This document shows positions 24,805 through 34,044 of a stretch of 64,000 nucleotides of DNA, piece after piece. Both the position numbers and the translations under genes were made by a program. Source of the DNA: Cellvibrio sp. 79 (GTDB lineage Bacteria; Pseudomonadota; Gammaproteobacteria; Pseudomonadales; Cellvibrionaceae); assembly GCA_003056245.1 (NCBI GenBank), contig MVDH01000004.1, positions 186,001 through 250,000 on the forward strand. The letters are read 5' to 3'. The stretch's first letter is position 1. Each line of letters opens with the position of its first letter. A model generated the notes under the pieces. It had not been told where the DNA came from and did no database searches. It worked only from the letters and a program-made list of their open reading frames with translations.

Positions 24805-25770
24805 TTACGGAAACATTGTGCAGCGATTTCTTCCCGTTTCTTTTGAGCGATAAAGTGCATGATCTGCTTTTTCAATCCAGCTGCGATGATCGTGAGCTTG
24901 ATCATCCAATTCAGCAACGCCAAGACTAATGGTGAATTTAATTTCATGACCATCGGCGTAAATAGTTAGATGTTCAATTGTTTTTCGTAAGCGCTCGGCA
25001 AATACGCAAGCGCCGTCACCATTCGTATTGGTTAATATAATTCCAAATTCTTCACCGCCATATCTGCCAGCAATATCCAGATCCCGAACCTGCTCCTTAA
25101 TAACCCGGCTAACTCCGCGAATTGCTTCATCACCAACGGTGTGGCCATATTTGTCATTAATTTTTTTGAAGTGGTCTATGTCAAGCATGATTAAACTGGA
25201 TGCTTGCTCATAGCGGTCATAGCGCTTGAACTCTTGAATTAATCGAAGTTCCCAATAGCCACGATTAAATAACCCGGTCAAATGGTCAGTACGGCTAAGG
25301 TTTTGTAATTGTTTATTGGCTTGCTGTTGGGCCAATTTGTTAACTGCAGTGTCGGTTACGTCATAGATGATGAGGCAAATATGATCTACAACGCCTTTGG
25401 TATCCGCGAGCGGAATAATAGTACTGTTTTGATACATATATTCTGCTGAACCAGTGATAGGCCGATAGTGCGGAAACCGAAACAGGTAAGGGCGCTGCTC
25501 CCAGGTAGTAAACGTGGCATTTTGTAAAACAAACACAGCTTGGGCTTTATGGCGAAACCATTGCTCTGGCAACTCCGGAAAAACCTTGAACAAGCTTTTA
25601 CCGAGAACATCCTCAGGTGCCTTGCTACTGTGGTTTTGCATAAAGCTATTCCAGACTTCAATCGTGTAGTCCTGATTCATCACCACAAGACCTACATCAA
25701 TATTCTGCAGGATGTCCATTTGCCAATGAACATCCTTAAATAACTTATTGTGTTCGTCGCTCGTTGCCAT
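24805..25770 (-). CDS. PAS-GGDEF diguanylate cyclase
   Basis: Diguanylate cyclases make the second messenger c-di-GMP from GTP. The 321-residue protein has a PAS sensor domain (about 20-135, DYTIEVWNSFMQNHS) and a C-terminal GGDEF domain (about 160-321). The active-site loop is RYGGEEFG, a competent signature. Five residues before it stands RDLD, the RxxD inhibitory site, so product feedback is expected. No membrane helix is seen, so the protein is cytoplasmic. It lies 24 bp after a CheC-like gene, and both probably form one operon. Confidence 0.9.
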   Translation of the reverse strand: MATSDEHNKLFKDVHWQMDILQNIDVGLVVMNQDYTIEVWNSFMQNHSSKAPEDVLGKSLFKVFPELPEQWFRHKAQAVFVLQNATFTTWEQRPYLFRFPHYRPITGSAEYMYQNSTIIPLADTKGVVDHICLIIYDVTDTAVNKLAQQQANKQLQNLSRTDHLTGLFNRGYWELRLIQEFKRYDRYEQASSLIMLDIDHFKKINDKYGHTVGDEAIRGVSRVIKEQVRDLDIAGRYGGEEFGIILTNTNGDGACVFAERLRKTIEHLTIYADGHEIKFTISLGVAELDDQAHDHRSWIEKADHALYRSKETGRNRCTMFP

Positions 25771-25794
25771 CGCTTTCTATAAATATCCCAATAG

Positions 25795-26412
25795 TTAATC
25801 AAGTAAATAGTTGAGTTTTTCAATGAGTCCATGGATTGAATGTTCGGCAATCACCAACAATAAGTCACAATTGATTTTATGATTTTCAATTGTGTAATTA
25901 ATTTCTACCACAAGGGCCTGTTTCCATTTCATATTGTTGTTTTGTAGCAAGTCAGTGATATTGCAATGCTGGCCTAAAAGCATGGGGGGACCAAAGCTGA
26001 AATGAGTATCTAATTGTTCTGCCAGTCCCCGCAAACATGCCCCATTAAGAACATTTGCAGTATCCATCAGTAATTCATACTGGGCTTGCTCATCGGGAAC
26101 TCGATCATATTTGAGCAGTTTGGCCAGATCCTCAAAGTCAGTGCCATGAAAAATAAGCATTGCTTCGCCAGCTATTCCACCGCCGATAAAACCCTGGCAA
26201 ACCCCATGAACAATATCGTCTTTACCTTCGCGGTTAAGGGATTGCAGAGCCATCGCAATATCGGTTGGGTTTAATACGCTGACATGAGGGATTGATAAGA
26301 CGACAAAAACATTGAGCAAACGGGCCAGGTGAGAGCCTGCTTGCCCCATGGCTACGTTAGTAATTTCCTGAAGGCAATCACGCTGATCTTCAGTGAGTAA
26401 ATAATCTCGCAT
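25795..26412 (-). CDS. CheC/CheX-like chemotaxis phosphatase family protein
   Basis: The 205-residue cytoplasmic protein matches the CheC fold: an N-terminal helix with CLQEITNVAMGQAGSHLA, corresponding to the conserved E-x2-N phosphatase motif (Glu16 and Asn19 region), and a second helix ANVLNGACLRGLAEQL with a similar Asn. CheC proteins remove the phosphate from CheY-type regulators. No chemotaxis genes are adjacent; the partner is instead a diguanylate cyclase gene 24 bp downstream. The pair may adjust c-di-GMP output in response to a receiver protein encoded elsewhere. The exact receiver is unknown. Confidence 0.8.
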   Translation of the reverse strand: MRDYLLTEDQRDCLQEITNVAMGQAGSHLARLLNVFVVLSIPHVSVLNPTDIAMALQSLNREGKDDIVHGVCQGFIGGGIAGEAMLIFHGTDFEDLAKLLKYDRVPDEQAQYELLMDTANVLNGACLRGLAEQLDTHFSFGPPMLLGQHCNITDLLQNNNMKWKQALVVEINYTIENHKINCDLLLVIAEHSIHGLIEKLNYLLD

Positions 26413-26683
26413 AGTTCAGATCTTGTTATAAGACGTTATCCGGGGATTTATCTGAAGCTTAGCAGCAATCTGTAAAAGTGTTGGGAAACTCTGCATTCTG
26501 AATGGATGTATGGATGGGTAACCCGGACAAACCCCTGAAAAACGTGGTGAGTATCACATAAGTCCTTATTACTTAAGCATTTTTACCCTCTTTGTTTGTA
26601 CCGCAAACTGTACTACCATGCCTCGATACTGTTCGATGCGTACTCGGCGAACAACAATTCATAAAGCCAAGAATGGGGGGGCT

Positions 26684-28753
26684 ATGAACTCACTTTTGAA
26701 ATCGAATAACTCTTTCCTTAAACCTGCATTAGTAAATAAATTATTTCTTTTGATGTTGCTTGGGGGGCTGATTAGTGGTTGTACCTCCGTTACCTCCACT
26801 GAAACCGGAAACATTAGCGCCGCTGTGGCACCTAAAGCGGTGTGGACCATGCCTGCCGAAAGTTCGGCAAAATCTTATTTGCTCACTTGTGAATCTGACT
26901 ATGAAAAAGCTCGGGGATTGCTGACCGAGCTTTCCCTATCGGGTAAAAAATTCAGCACCCGGGAGCTGCTTAACGCTGTCAATAATCTGGATATTGTTCT
27001 GGATAAACAAATGAATCTTGCCGGCCTGTACGCAAATGTACACCCGCACCCCGAGATGCGCGCAGCAGCAGAACAGTGCGAGCAAAATCTTGTTTCCCTT
27101 ATTAGTGAGATTAGCCTCTCTCGCCCTCTCTATAACCAAATTGCAAATGTTGATCTCGCTGTATTGAATCAGGAGGACCATCGCTTCGTCGAGCATATGC
27201 TGCGTGATTATAAACGCTCAGGTGTTGATAAAGATGATGCAACCCGTACTCGTATAAAAGCATTAAATGAAGAAATTAACCTGATCGGTCAACAGTTTGA
27301 TAAAAACATTCGCGATGGTTCCCGGCAATTAATTCTTAATTCTGTCGCCGATTTAAAAGGCTTGCCGCAAGATTATATAGATGCCCATCAACCGGATGCG
27401 CAAGGAAAAATAATTCTTACCACTGCTTATCCGGATTATTTCCCGTTTATGCAATTTGCTGAGAATGATGAATTACGGAAAAAGTTTTATGTATTGTTCA
27501 GGCAGCAAGCTTATCCAGAGAATAAGCAAGTGTTGCAACAACTATTAGCAAAGCGTTATGAGCTAGCTCAATTGTTGGGATATAAAAATTTTTCAGAATA
27601 CATCACTGAAGATAAAATGATTAAAACTCCTGCCAATGCACAATCATTTATTGATAAGGTTTCGTTGTTGGCAAATCCTCGCGCTGACGTTGAATATAGC
27701 GAACTGTTAAAACGTTTACAAAAAATTGATCCCTCAGCAAAAAAAGTGGCTGATTGGCAAAAACTCTATATTGAACATCTTGTGAAAAAAGAAAAATATG
27801 AGGTTAACTCGCAAGAAGTGCGTAAATATTTTCACTATGACAATGTTCGTGAAGGTATTTTTGATTTAACGGAAGCCATGTTTGGCGTCACGATTCGCCC
27901 ATGGAATACCCCGGTGTGGCACGAATCGGTAAACGCTTATGAAGTTGTTGAAAAAGGCAAGGTTATCGGTCGTTTTTATCTCGATATGCATCCGCGTGAC
28001 GGGAAATATCAACATGCTGCTCAATTCTCTATTACCAGTGGTTTGAAAGATGTGCAGCTCCCTGAGGCTGCGCTCATTTGCAACTTCCCCAATACCCTGA
28101 TGGAACATACAGATGTAGAAACATTTTTGCACGAGTTCGGCCATTTGATGCATGATCTTTTTGCAGGTGTTGATCAGCGTTGGGTTTATTTCTCGGGAAC
28201 AAAAACCGAACTGGATTTTGTCGAGGCGCCTTCGCAAATGTTGGAAGAGTGGGTGTGGGATGCGAAAACCCTGGCTACCTTTGCTCGCAATGACAAGGGT
28301 GAAGTAATTCCTCCTGCATTAGTTAAGAAAATGGTTAAAGCCAGAGATTTTGGCAAAGCGTTATGGACAAAGCATCAGCTTTTTTATGCCGCATTATCGT
28401 TAGGATTTTATAATCAGGACCCGGCAACATTAGATATAGATAAAAAAATGGCCCTGATACAAGCTAATTATTCGCCTTTTGGATATGTGGATGATACATA
28501 TTTTTATGCCAGCTTTGGCCATCTCAATGGCTATTCATCGCTTTATTACACTTATATGTGGTCGTTGGTTATCGCGGCAGATATGCATAGCGAGTTTCTC
28601 AAAAAAGGATTACGCAATAGTGACCTTGCCAACCATTATCGCGAAACAGTGTTGGCTCCAGGTGGTAAAAAAGATGCGGCTCAATTAGTGGAGGATTTTC
28701 TGGGGCGGCCATATAGTTTCGACGCCTTTGCGAAAGATTTGTCGAAACAATAA
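26684..28753 (+). CDS. M3 family metallopeptidase (oligopeptidase) lipoprotein
   Basis: M3 peptidases are zinc enzymes that cut short peptides. The 689-residue protein has the zinc motif HEFGH (in FLHEFGHLMHDLF) and the downstream zinc ligand Glu in LDFVEAPSQMLEEW. Length matches the family. I prefer the ATG at 26684 over one 22 codons upstream, because it follows a G-rich ribosome site and yields a lipoprotein signal (LISGC, Cys near 32). The enzyme is thus probably periplasmic or surface-bound, unlike cytoplasmic OpdA. It lies 26 bp before the oppA-like gene, so secreted peptide cleavage is coupled to peptide uptake. Confidence 0.9.
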   Translation: MNSLLKSNNSFLKPALVNKLFLLMLLGGLISGCTSVTSTETGNISAAVAPKAVWTMPAESSAKSYLLTCESDYEKARGLLTELSLSGKKFSTRELLNAVNNLDIVLDKQMNLAGLYANVHPHPEMRAAAEQCEQNLVSLISEISLSRPLYNQIANVDLAVLNQEDHRFVEHMLRDYKRSGVDKDDATRTRIKALNEEINLIGQQFDKNIRDGSRQLILNSVADLKGLPQDYIDAHQPDAQGKIILTTAYPDYFPFMQFAENDELRKKFYVLFRQQAYPENKQVLQQLLAKRYELAQLLGYKNFSEYITEDKMIKTPANAQSFIDKVSLLANPRADVEYSELLKRLQKIDPSAKKVADWQKLYIEHLVKKEKYEVNSQEVRKYFHYDNVREGIFDLTEAMFGVTIRPWNTPVWHESVNAYEVVEKGKVIGRFYLDMHPRDGKYQHAAQFSITSGLKDVQLPEAALICNFPNTLMEHTDVETFLHEFGHLMHDLFAGVDQRWVYFSGTKTELDFVEAPSQMLEEWVWDAKTLATFARNDKGEVIPPALVKKMVKARDFGKALWTKHQLFYAALSLGFYNQDPATLDIDKKMALIQANYSPFGYVDDTYFYASFGHLNGYSSLYYTYMWSLVIAADMHSEFLKKGLRNSDLANHYRETVLAPGGKKDAAQLVEDFLGRPYSFDAFAKDLSKQ

Positions 28754-28779
28754 TTATCCACCATAACAGAGCTATTTTT

Positions 28780-30387
28780 ATGTACATGATTCGCTGGATA
28801 ACATATTGCATTATTGTTGCCGGATTATTATCCGGTTGTGGTAAATCGCAGAAACTTGTCGATATCGGCAATGAAAAACAAATTTTACACATGGCCAACG
28901 GCGATGAAATTTCAGACCTGGACCCGCAAGCCACAACGGGTATGCCGGAGTGGCGAGTTCAGTTGGCGGTATTTGAAGGTTTGGTTGCGAGGGATCCTCA
29001 AACCCTTAAAATTGTTCCTGCAGTAGCCGAGCGATGGGATGTTTCAGAAGATGGAACCAAATACAGATTTTACATCCGGGAAAGTGCGAAATGGTCAAAC
29101 GGTGATGAGATCACCGCTAATGATTTTGTGCAGTCCTGGCGAAGAAGCTTTCTGCCCGCGCTGGGAAATCAATACGCTACATCTTTGTATGTAGTGAAAA
29201 ATGCGCAAGCTTTTCATGAAGGGAAAATTGATTTTACCGAGGTGGGTGTAAAAGCAGTCGAGAAAAGAATTCTTGATGTAGAATTAATTGCACCCACGCC
29301 GTATTTCTTACAACTATTGGCCCATCACAGCGCATTTGCAGTCCATATTCCTACTATAGAAAGGTTTGGCGCAATTGATGAACGTGGTACCAAGTGGACT
29401 CGCCCGGAAAATTTTGTCGGTAATGGGCCATTTGTTCCTTACGAATGGATACCTACAAAATATATCGCAGTAAAGCGTAACCCTTATTATTGGGATGCAG
29501 CTAATACCAAACTGAATGAAATAAAATTTTATCCAATTCCTAAATATACTGTGGAAGAGCGGATGTTCAGGGCAGGGCAGTTGCATATCACTTATTATTT
29601 GCCGCGCGACAAACTGGAATATTACAAGGCTAAAAATGATGGCGTTCTTCGCTCCTTTCAAAATTTTGCCACTTATTTCTATCGTTTTAATACCACTATT
29701 AAACCACTCGATGATTTGCGTGTTCGCAAAGCGCTTGCTTACAGCGTCAATCGCCAACAGATTGTTGAATACGTAACTAAATTTGGCCAAAAACCTGCGT
29801 ATGCGTTAACGGCACCAGATCCAAATTCTTATGTGCCTGAAGCAAAAATGCCTTACGATCCAGACTTGGCGCGAAAACTACTCGCGGAAGCCGGGTTTCC
29901 TGATGGAAAAGGCTTTCCCAAGTTAACGATCGCATTTAACACCAATGATGAACATCGCAATGTAGGCATGGCAATCCAGCAAATGTGGAAAAAAGAATTG
30001 GGTATTGAAGTTGGATTGGAAAATGTAGAGTGGAAAGTATTTCTGGATCGCGAGCGTCAACTGGATTACGAAATTGATCGCGCATCCTGGGTTGGCGATT
30101 ATCTTGATCCATTTACGTTTTTAGAAATGTTTACGACCGGCAATGGTAATAACAAAACAGGTTTCACAAATGCTAAATATGATCAATTGATTCGGGCTTC
30201 ATCGCTTGAGGCAGACCAAGTAAAGCGTATGGGGTATTTTCAGGAAGCCGATAAAATTCTTGTCGATGAAGTTCCCATACTTCCATTGTACACATACCAC
30301 TGGAATCGCCTGGTATCGAACTCGGTGAAAAATTGGTATGACAACGCTGTGGATTATTATTCCTTCAAACAGATTTATCTGGAGTAA
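28780..30387 (+). CDS. oppA: Oligopeptide ABC transporter substrate-binding lipoprotein
   Basis: This periplasmic binding protein of the OppA/DppA family (SBP_bac_5) captures peptides and hands them to the membrane permeases. The 535-residue product starts with a lipoprotein signal (LLSGC, Cys20), which suggests inner membrane anchoring. Family features are EISDLDPQATTG near the start, LRVRKALAYSVNRQQIV near 320 and the Asp-rich C-terminal LDPFTFLEMF region. It is the first of four transporter genes with gaps of 2-8 bp. The symbol is by family; dipeptide or murein-peptide specificity cannot be excluded. Confidence 0.88.
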   Translation: MYMIRWITYCIIVAGLLSGCGKSQKLVDIGNEKQILHMANGDEISDLDPQATTGMPEWRVQLAVFEGLVARDPQTLKIVPAVAERWDVSEDGTKYRFYIRESAKWSNGDEITANDFVQSWRRSFLPALGNQYATSLYVVKNAQAFHEGKIDFTEVGVKAVEKRILDVELIAPTPYFLQLLAHHSAFAVHIPTIERFGAIDERGTKWTRPENFVGNGPFVPYEWIPTKYIAVKRNPYYWDAANTKLNEIKFYPIPKYTVEERMFRAGQLHITYYLPRDKLEYYKAKNDGVLRSFQNFATYFYRFNTTIKPLDDLRVRKALAYSVNRQQIVEYVTKFGQKPAYALTAPDPNSYVPEAKMPYDPDLARKLLAEAGFPDGKGFPKLTIAFNTNDEHRNVGMAIQQMWKKELGIEVGLENVEWKVFLDRERQLDYEIDRASWVGDYLDPFTFLEMFTTGNGNNKTGFTNAKYDQLIRASSLEADQVKRMGYFQEADKILVDEVPILPLYTYHWNRLVSNSVKNWYDNAVDYYSFKQIYLE

Positions 30388-30395
30388 AAACACGA

Positions 30396-31331
30396 ATGTT
30401 TATGTTTATAGTGCGACGTGTTTTACAAGCAATACCTGTACTTTTTATGGTTGCCCTTGTCACTTTTATTATGATTCGATCTGCACCGGGTGGACCATTT
30501 GATGAAGATCGTGCGGTGCCGCCTGAGGTCATTAAAAATTTGAATGAGCGTTATCATCTCGATGATCCCTTATGGAAACAATTTCTGGACTATATCAGTA
30601 AAGTTGTTCAGGGCGATTTGGGGCCATCATTTAAATATCCCAGCCATACAGTAAATGATCTTATCGCTGCGGGGCTTCCTGCAACGTTAGAGCTCTCTTT
30701 TTATGCATTGGTTTTTGCATTGGTAACAGGATTAACGGCTGGAATTATTGCATCACTAAAAACAAACAGTATGCAGGATTATATTCCGATGTCAGCTGCA
30801 ATGATTGGAATTTGCATGCCGACATTCGTGTTAGGGCCTATTTTATTATTAATTTTTGGCGTATGGCTGGGATGGTTGCCTGTTGCTGGTTGGGGCCAGA
30901 TTCCTGGTGACAAAATTCTGCCTTCAATCACACTTGGCTCTGTGTATGCCGCATACATAGCGCGTATTAGCCGAGGAGGAATGCTCGATATTCTATCTCA
31001 AGATTATATCCGCACCGCACGTGCAAAAGGTCTATCTACAACTCGTATTGTTTTTGTACATGCATTGCGCGGTGGAATCACTCCAGTAATTTCATTTCTA
31101 GGGCCCGCAATCGCGGGTTTGTTGGCTGGCTCATTTGTGGTTGAAACTATTTTTCAAATTCCCGGGTTAGGACGTTTCTATGTAACTGCAGCATTTAATC
31201 GTGATTACACCATGATTCTCGGTTGCACAATTTTCTTTGCGTTTTTGATCATTTTATTTAATTTGCTTGCTGATGTAATGCTGGTTTGGTTGAATCCCAA
31301 ATTACGTCAGGAATTGGAGGCGAGGGGATAA
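30396..31331 (+). CDS. oppB: Oligopeptide ABC transporter permease (OppB type)
   Basis: The 311-residue inner membrane permease has six predicted helices and the EAA loop region (ISRGGMLDILSQDYIRTARA KG region near 205-225) that contacts the ATPase. The N-terminal MFIVRRVLQAIPVLF is typical of OppB/DppB. It is placed between the binding-protein gene and the second permease, with 8 and 3 bp gaps, so one transcript is clear. Confidence 0.92.
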   Translation: MFMFIVRRVLQAIPVLFMVALVTFIMIRSAPGGPFDEDRAVPPEVIKNLNERYHLDDPLWKQFLDYISKVVQGDLGPSFKYPSHTVNDLIAAGLPATLELSFYALVFALVTGLTAGIIASLKTNSMQDYIPMSAAMIGICMPTFVLGPILLLIFGVWLGWLPVAGWGQIPGDKILPSITLGSVYAAYIARISRGGMLDILSQDYIRTARAKGLSTTRIVFVHALRGGITPVISFLGPAIAGLLAGSFVVETIFQIPGLGRFYVTAAFNRDYTMILGCTIFFAFLIILFNLLADVMLVWLNPKLRQELEARG

Positions 31332-31334
31332 ATT

Positions 31335-32225
31335 ATGTCGGAAGTTACTCATATTCCCGAGCTCGCCAATTTGGAAAAAGGCAGATCTTTAACGCAGGAT
31401 GCGCTTGCCCGATTACGCAAAAACAGAATGGCAATGTTAGGGCTCTATTTTTTAATCGGCTTGATTGTTATTGCACTGTTGACTCCGTGGATTGCGCCTT
31501 ATTCCTATGAAGAGCAAAACCTCGAGTTGGGTGCATCACCACCATCAGCACAACATTGGCTGGGAACCGATATTCTCGGGCGCGATCAACTGACGCGCAT
31601 TATGTATGGCAGTCGTATTTCTCTCGCTGTTGGTTTTATTGCTACAGCGGTTGCATTAACCATCGGTGTATTGTGGGGTGCTATTGCCGGGTTTGTTGGC
31701 GGCAGGGTTGATGCATTGATGATGCGAATTGTTGATGCGCTTTATGCTTTGCCATTTACTATTTTTATTATCTTGCTCACCGTTGTATTTGGTAGCAGCT
31801 TATTATTGTTATTTCTTGCGATAGGTGCCGTTGAGTGGCTAACCATGGCTCGAATTGTACGTGGGCAAGTGTTGGCGATTAAAAAACAGGAATATGTTGA
31901 GGCCGCTATTTCGATGGGCTTATCGCCCTGGCGAATTATTTCACGCCATTTAATTCCTAATGTTTTAGGTCCTGTCATCGTGTATACCACGCTCACTATT
32001 CCAAGTGTTATTTTGCTTGAATCATTCTTAAGCTTTTTAGGATTGGGAATACAACCTCCAGCAAGTTCATGGGGCTCACTGATTTCCAGTGGTGTTGAAG
32101 TAATGGAAGAGTATGTATGGTTGTTATTTTTCCCCGGCGTCGTTTTAACCCTCACACTTTTTTCCCTTAATTTTCTAGGTGACGGTTTGCGCGATGCTTT
32201 AGACCCACGAGCTTCCAAGGATTAA
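31335..32225 (+). CDS. oppC: Oligopeptide ABC transporter permease (OppC type)
   Basis: The 296-residue permease pairs with OppB. It shows the OppC N-terminal extension (DALARLRKNRMAMLGLYFL), the HWLGTDILGRDQLTRIMYG motif before helix 2, and the EAA loop with QEYVEAAISMG. Five to six membrane helices are visible. It starts 3 bp after oppB and ends 2 bp before the ATPase gene. Confidence 0.92.
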   Translation: MSEVTHIPELANLEKGRSLTQDALARLRKNRMAMLGLYFLIGLIVIALLTPWIAPYSYEEQNLELGASPPSAQHWLGTDILGRDQLTRIMYGSRISLAVGFIATAVALTIGVLWGAIAGFVGGRVDALMMRIVDALYALPFTIFIILLTVVFGSSLLLLFLAIGAVEWLTMARIVRGQVLAIKKQEYVEAAISMGLSPWRIISRHLIPNVLGPVIVYTTLTIPSVILLESFLSFLGLGIQPPASSWGSLISSGVEVMEEYVWLLFFPGVVLTLTLFSLNFLGDGLRDALDPRASKD

Positions 32226-32227
32226 TC

Positions 32228-33844
32228 ATGTCGAGTGAAACATTATTGTCCGTAGAAAATTTGCGAGTTGTTTTCAATACTCGTAACGGCCAAACAGTTG
32301 CAGTAGAAAATCTCAATTTTTCTCTCAATAAAGGCGAAGTGCTGGGAATCGTTGGAGAATCCGGTTCCGGGAAGTCCGTTGCTTGTTATAGTTTACTGGG
32401 GCTTATTCCAATGCCTCCGGGTAAAATAGAGTCTGGACGTGCACTGTTTCATGGGCAAGATTTACTGACTTTACCTGAAGCAGAAATGCGCAATATCCGA
32501 GCTAGCAAAATAGCAATGATTTTTCAGGATCCGATGACGTGCCTGAATCCCTATTTGCGTATTGTGGATCAATTGACCGAAGTATTAATCGTTCACAATG
32601 GGCTCAACAAACAGCAAGCACGATTGAAAGCAATTGATGCGTTAGTGGAAGTAGGAATTCACAATGCGGCGGAACGTATTGATCAATATCCCCACCAGTT
32701 TTCAGGTGGTATGCGTCAGCGTGTAATGATTGCAATGGCATTGCTGGCTGAACCTGAACTATTAATTGCCGATGAGCCCACTACTGCATTGGATGTGACT
32801 GTTCAGGCGCAAATATTAAGCCTGATAAAAGACTTGCAAAAAAAACGTCAACTAACGGTTATTTTTATCACACACGATTTAGGTGTGGCCGCCGAAATGG
32901 CAGATCATGTTTTAGTCATGGAAAAAGGGCGATTAGTTGAAGAGGGCGATACTCAACATATCTTCAAGAACCCTACGCAACCCTATACAAAAAAATTACT
33001 CAATGCTGTATTAACAACCGCAAAACCTGCTACTGAACATACAGTGAATCGTTCTGGTTCGCCGCTGCTGGAAGTAAAAAAACTTCACGTAGGTTTTCCA
33101 CAATACAGCGGAGCCCTATTTAGAAGAATTAAAAACCTGGTCAAAGGCGTAACCGATGTTTCCATCAATCTTTACGAAGGTGAGGTGTTGGGGCTGGTTG
33201 GTGAGTCGGGCTCGGGAAAATCTACTTTGGGGCGAAGCATTATTCGCCTGATTGACTCGCAGGAGGGAAGCATAGTTTTTAACGGAAAGGAATTATCGGG
33301 GTTAAATGGTGATAATTTAAAAAATGCCCGTCGTGATTTCCAGATGATTTTTCAAGATCCATATGCGTCGCTGAATCCACGTATGACGGTATTTGATACT
33401 CTTGCCGAGCCTTTATTAGTGCATGGTTTGGCTAATAAAACCACTGTGTTGGAGCAGGTAAACCAATTGATGGATGATGTTGGCCTGGATCGTCGTTTTA
33501 TTCGTAAGTACCCGCATGAGTTTTCTGGTGGGCAACGTCAACGTATTGCGATTGCCCGAGCAATTGCGCTCAAACCAAAACTAATTATTGCTGATGAACC
33601 GGTTTCTGCGTTGGATGTTACCATTCGCGCACAAATTCTGGCGTTGCTGTTGAAACTGACAGAAAAGCACAAGCTTACGATGTTATTTATTTCCCACGAT
33701 ATGTCTGTGGTTCGCTATTTGTGTGATCGCGTGGTGGTAATGCAAAAAGGTGAATTAGTGGAAGAGGGCGCAACAGAAGAATTGTTTGCTGCACCAAAGC
33801 AACCTTACACCCAACAACTATTGGCAGCTATTCCCAAATTGTAA
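32228..33844 (+). CDS. Fused double ATPase of the oligopeptide ABC transporter (OppD-OppF)
   Basis: The 538-residue protein contains two complete ABC ATPase domains in one chain, as in YejF and GsiA. Domain 1 (about 5-260) has Walker A GESGSGKS, signature SGGMRQR and Walker B LLIADEPTT. Domain 2 (about 275-538) has a second GESGSGKS, signature SGGQRQR and LIIADEPVS. Both end with the OppD/OppF C-terminal extension motif (QPYTKKLL and QPYTQQLL). It powers the OppBC permease. A bidirectional terminator follows at about 33976. Confidence 0.92.
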   Translation: MSSETLLSVENLRVVFNTRNGQTVAVENLNFSLNKGEVLGIVGESGSGKSVACYSLLGLIPMPPGKIESGRALFHGQDLLTLPEAEMRNIRASKIAMIFQDPMTCLNPYLRIVDQLTEVLIVHNGLNKQQARLKAIDALVEVGIHNAAERIDQYPHQFSGGMRQRVMIAMALLAEPELLIADEPTTALDVTVQAQILSLIKDLQKKRQLTVIFITHDLGVAAEMADHVLVMEKGRLVEEGDTQHIFKNPTQPYTKKLLNAVLTTAKPATEHTVNRSGSPLLEVKKLHVGFPQYSGALFRRIKNLVKGVTDVSINLYEGEVLGLVGESGSGKSTLGRSIIRLIDSQEGSIVFNGKELSGLNGDNLKNARRDFQMIFQDPYASLNPRMTVFDTLAEPLLVHGLANKTTVLEQVNQLMDDVGLDRRFIRKYPHEFSGGQRQRIAIARAIALKPKLIIADEPVSALDVTIRAQILALLLKLTEKHKLTMLFISHDMSVVRYLCDRVVVMQKGELVEEGATEELFAAPKQPYTQQLLAAIPKL

Positions 33845-33975
33845 AAATAATGAAGCAAAAAAACGAGACTATCTGCTTGTTTTGTTAAAAATCAATAACG
33901 TATTTTTTGTCGTACTGCAACCGAATCTACTGACTCAAGTGCCACAGGAAAATATGGCGCTTAATCAAGCATTAA

Positions 33976-34009
33976 CAAAAACGGCGAGCTTTTACGCTCG
34001 CCATTTTTT
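33976..34009. terminator. Bidirectional terminator between opp and glg operons
   Basis: The arms ggcgagc (33983-33989) and gctcgcc (33996-34002) form a 7-bp GC-rich stem, extended by flanking A/T pairs, with a T-run on both strands. It ends the opp transcript from the left and glgB-glgA from the right. Confidence 0.88.
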
Positions 34010-34044
34010 ATTATTTCACCCGACAAGGACAGACTTCGAAAAGC

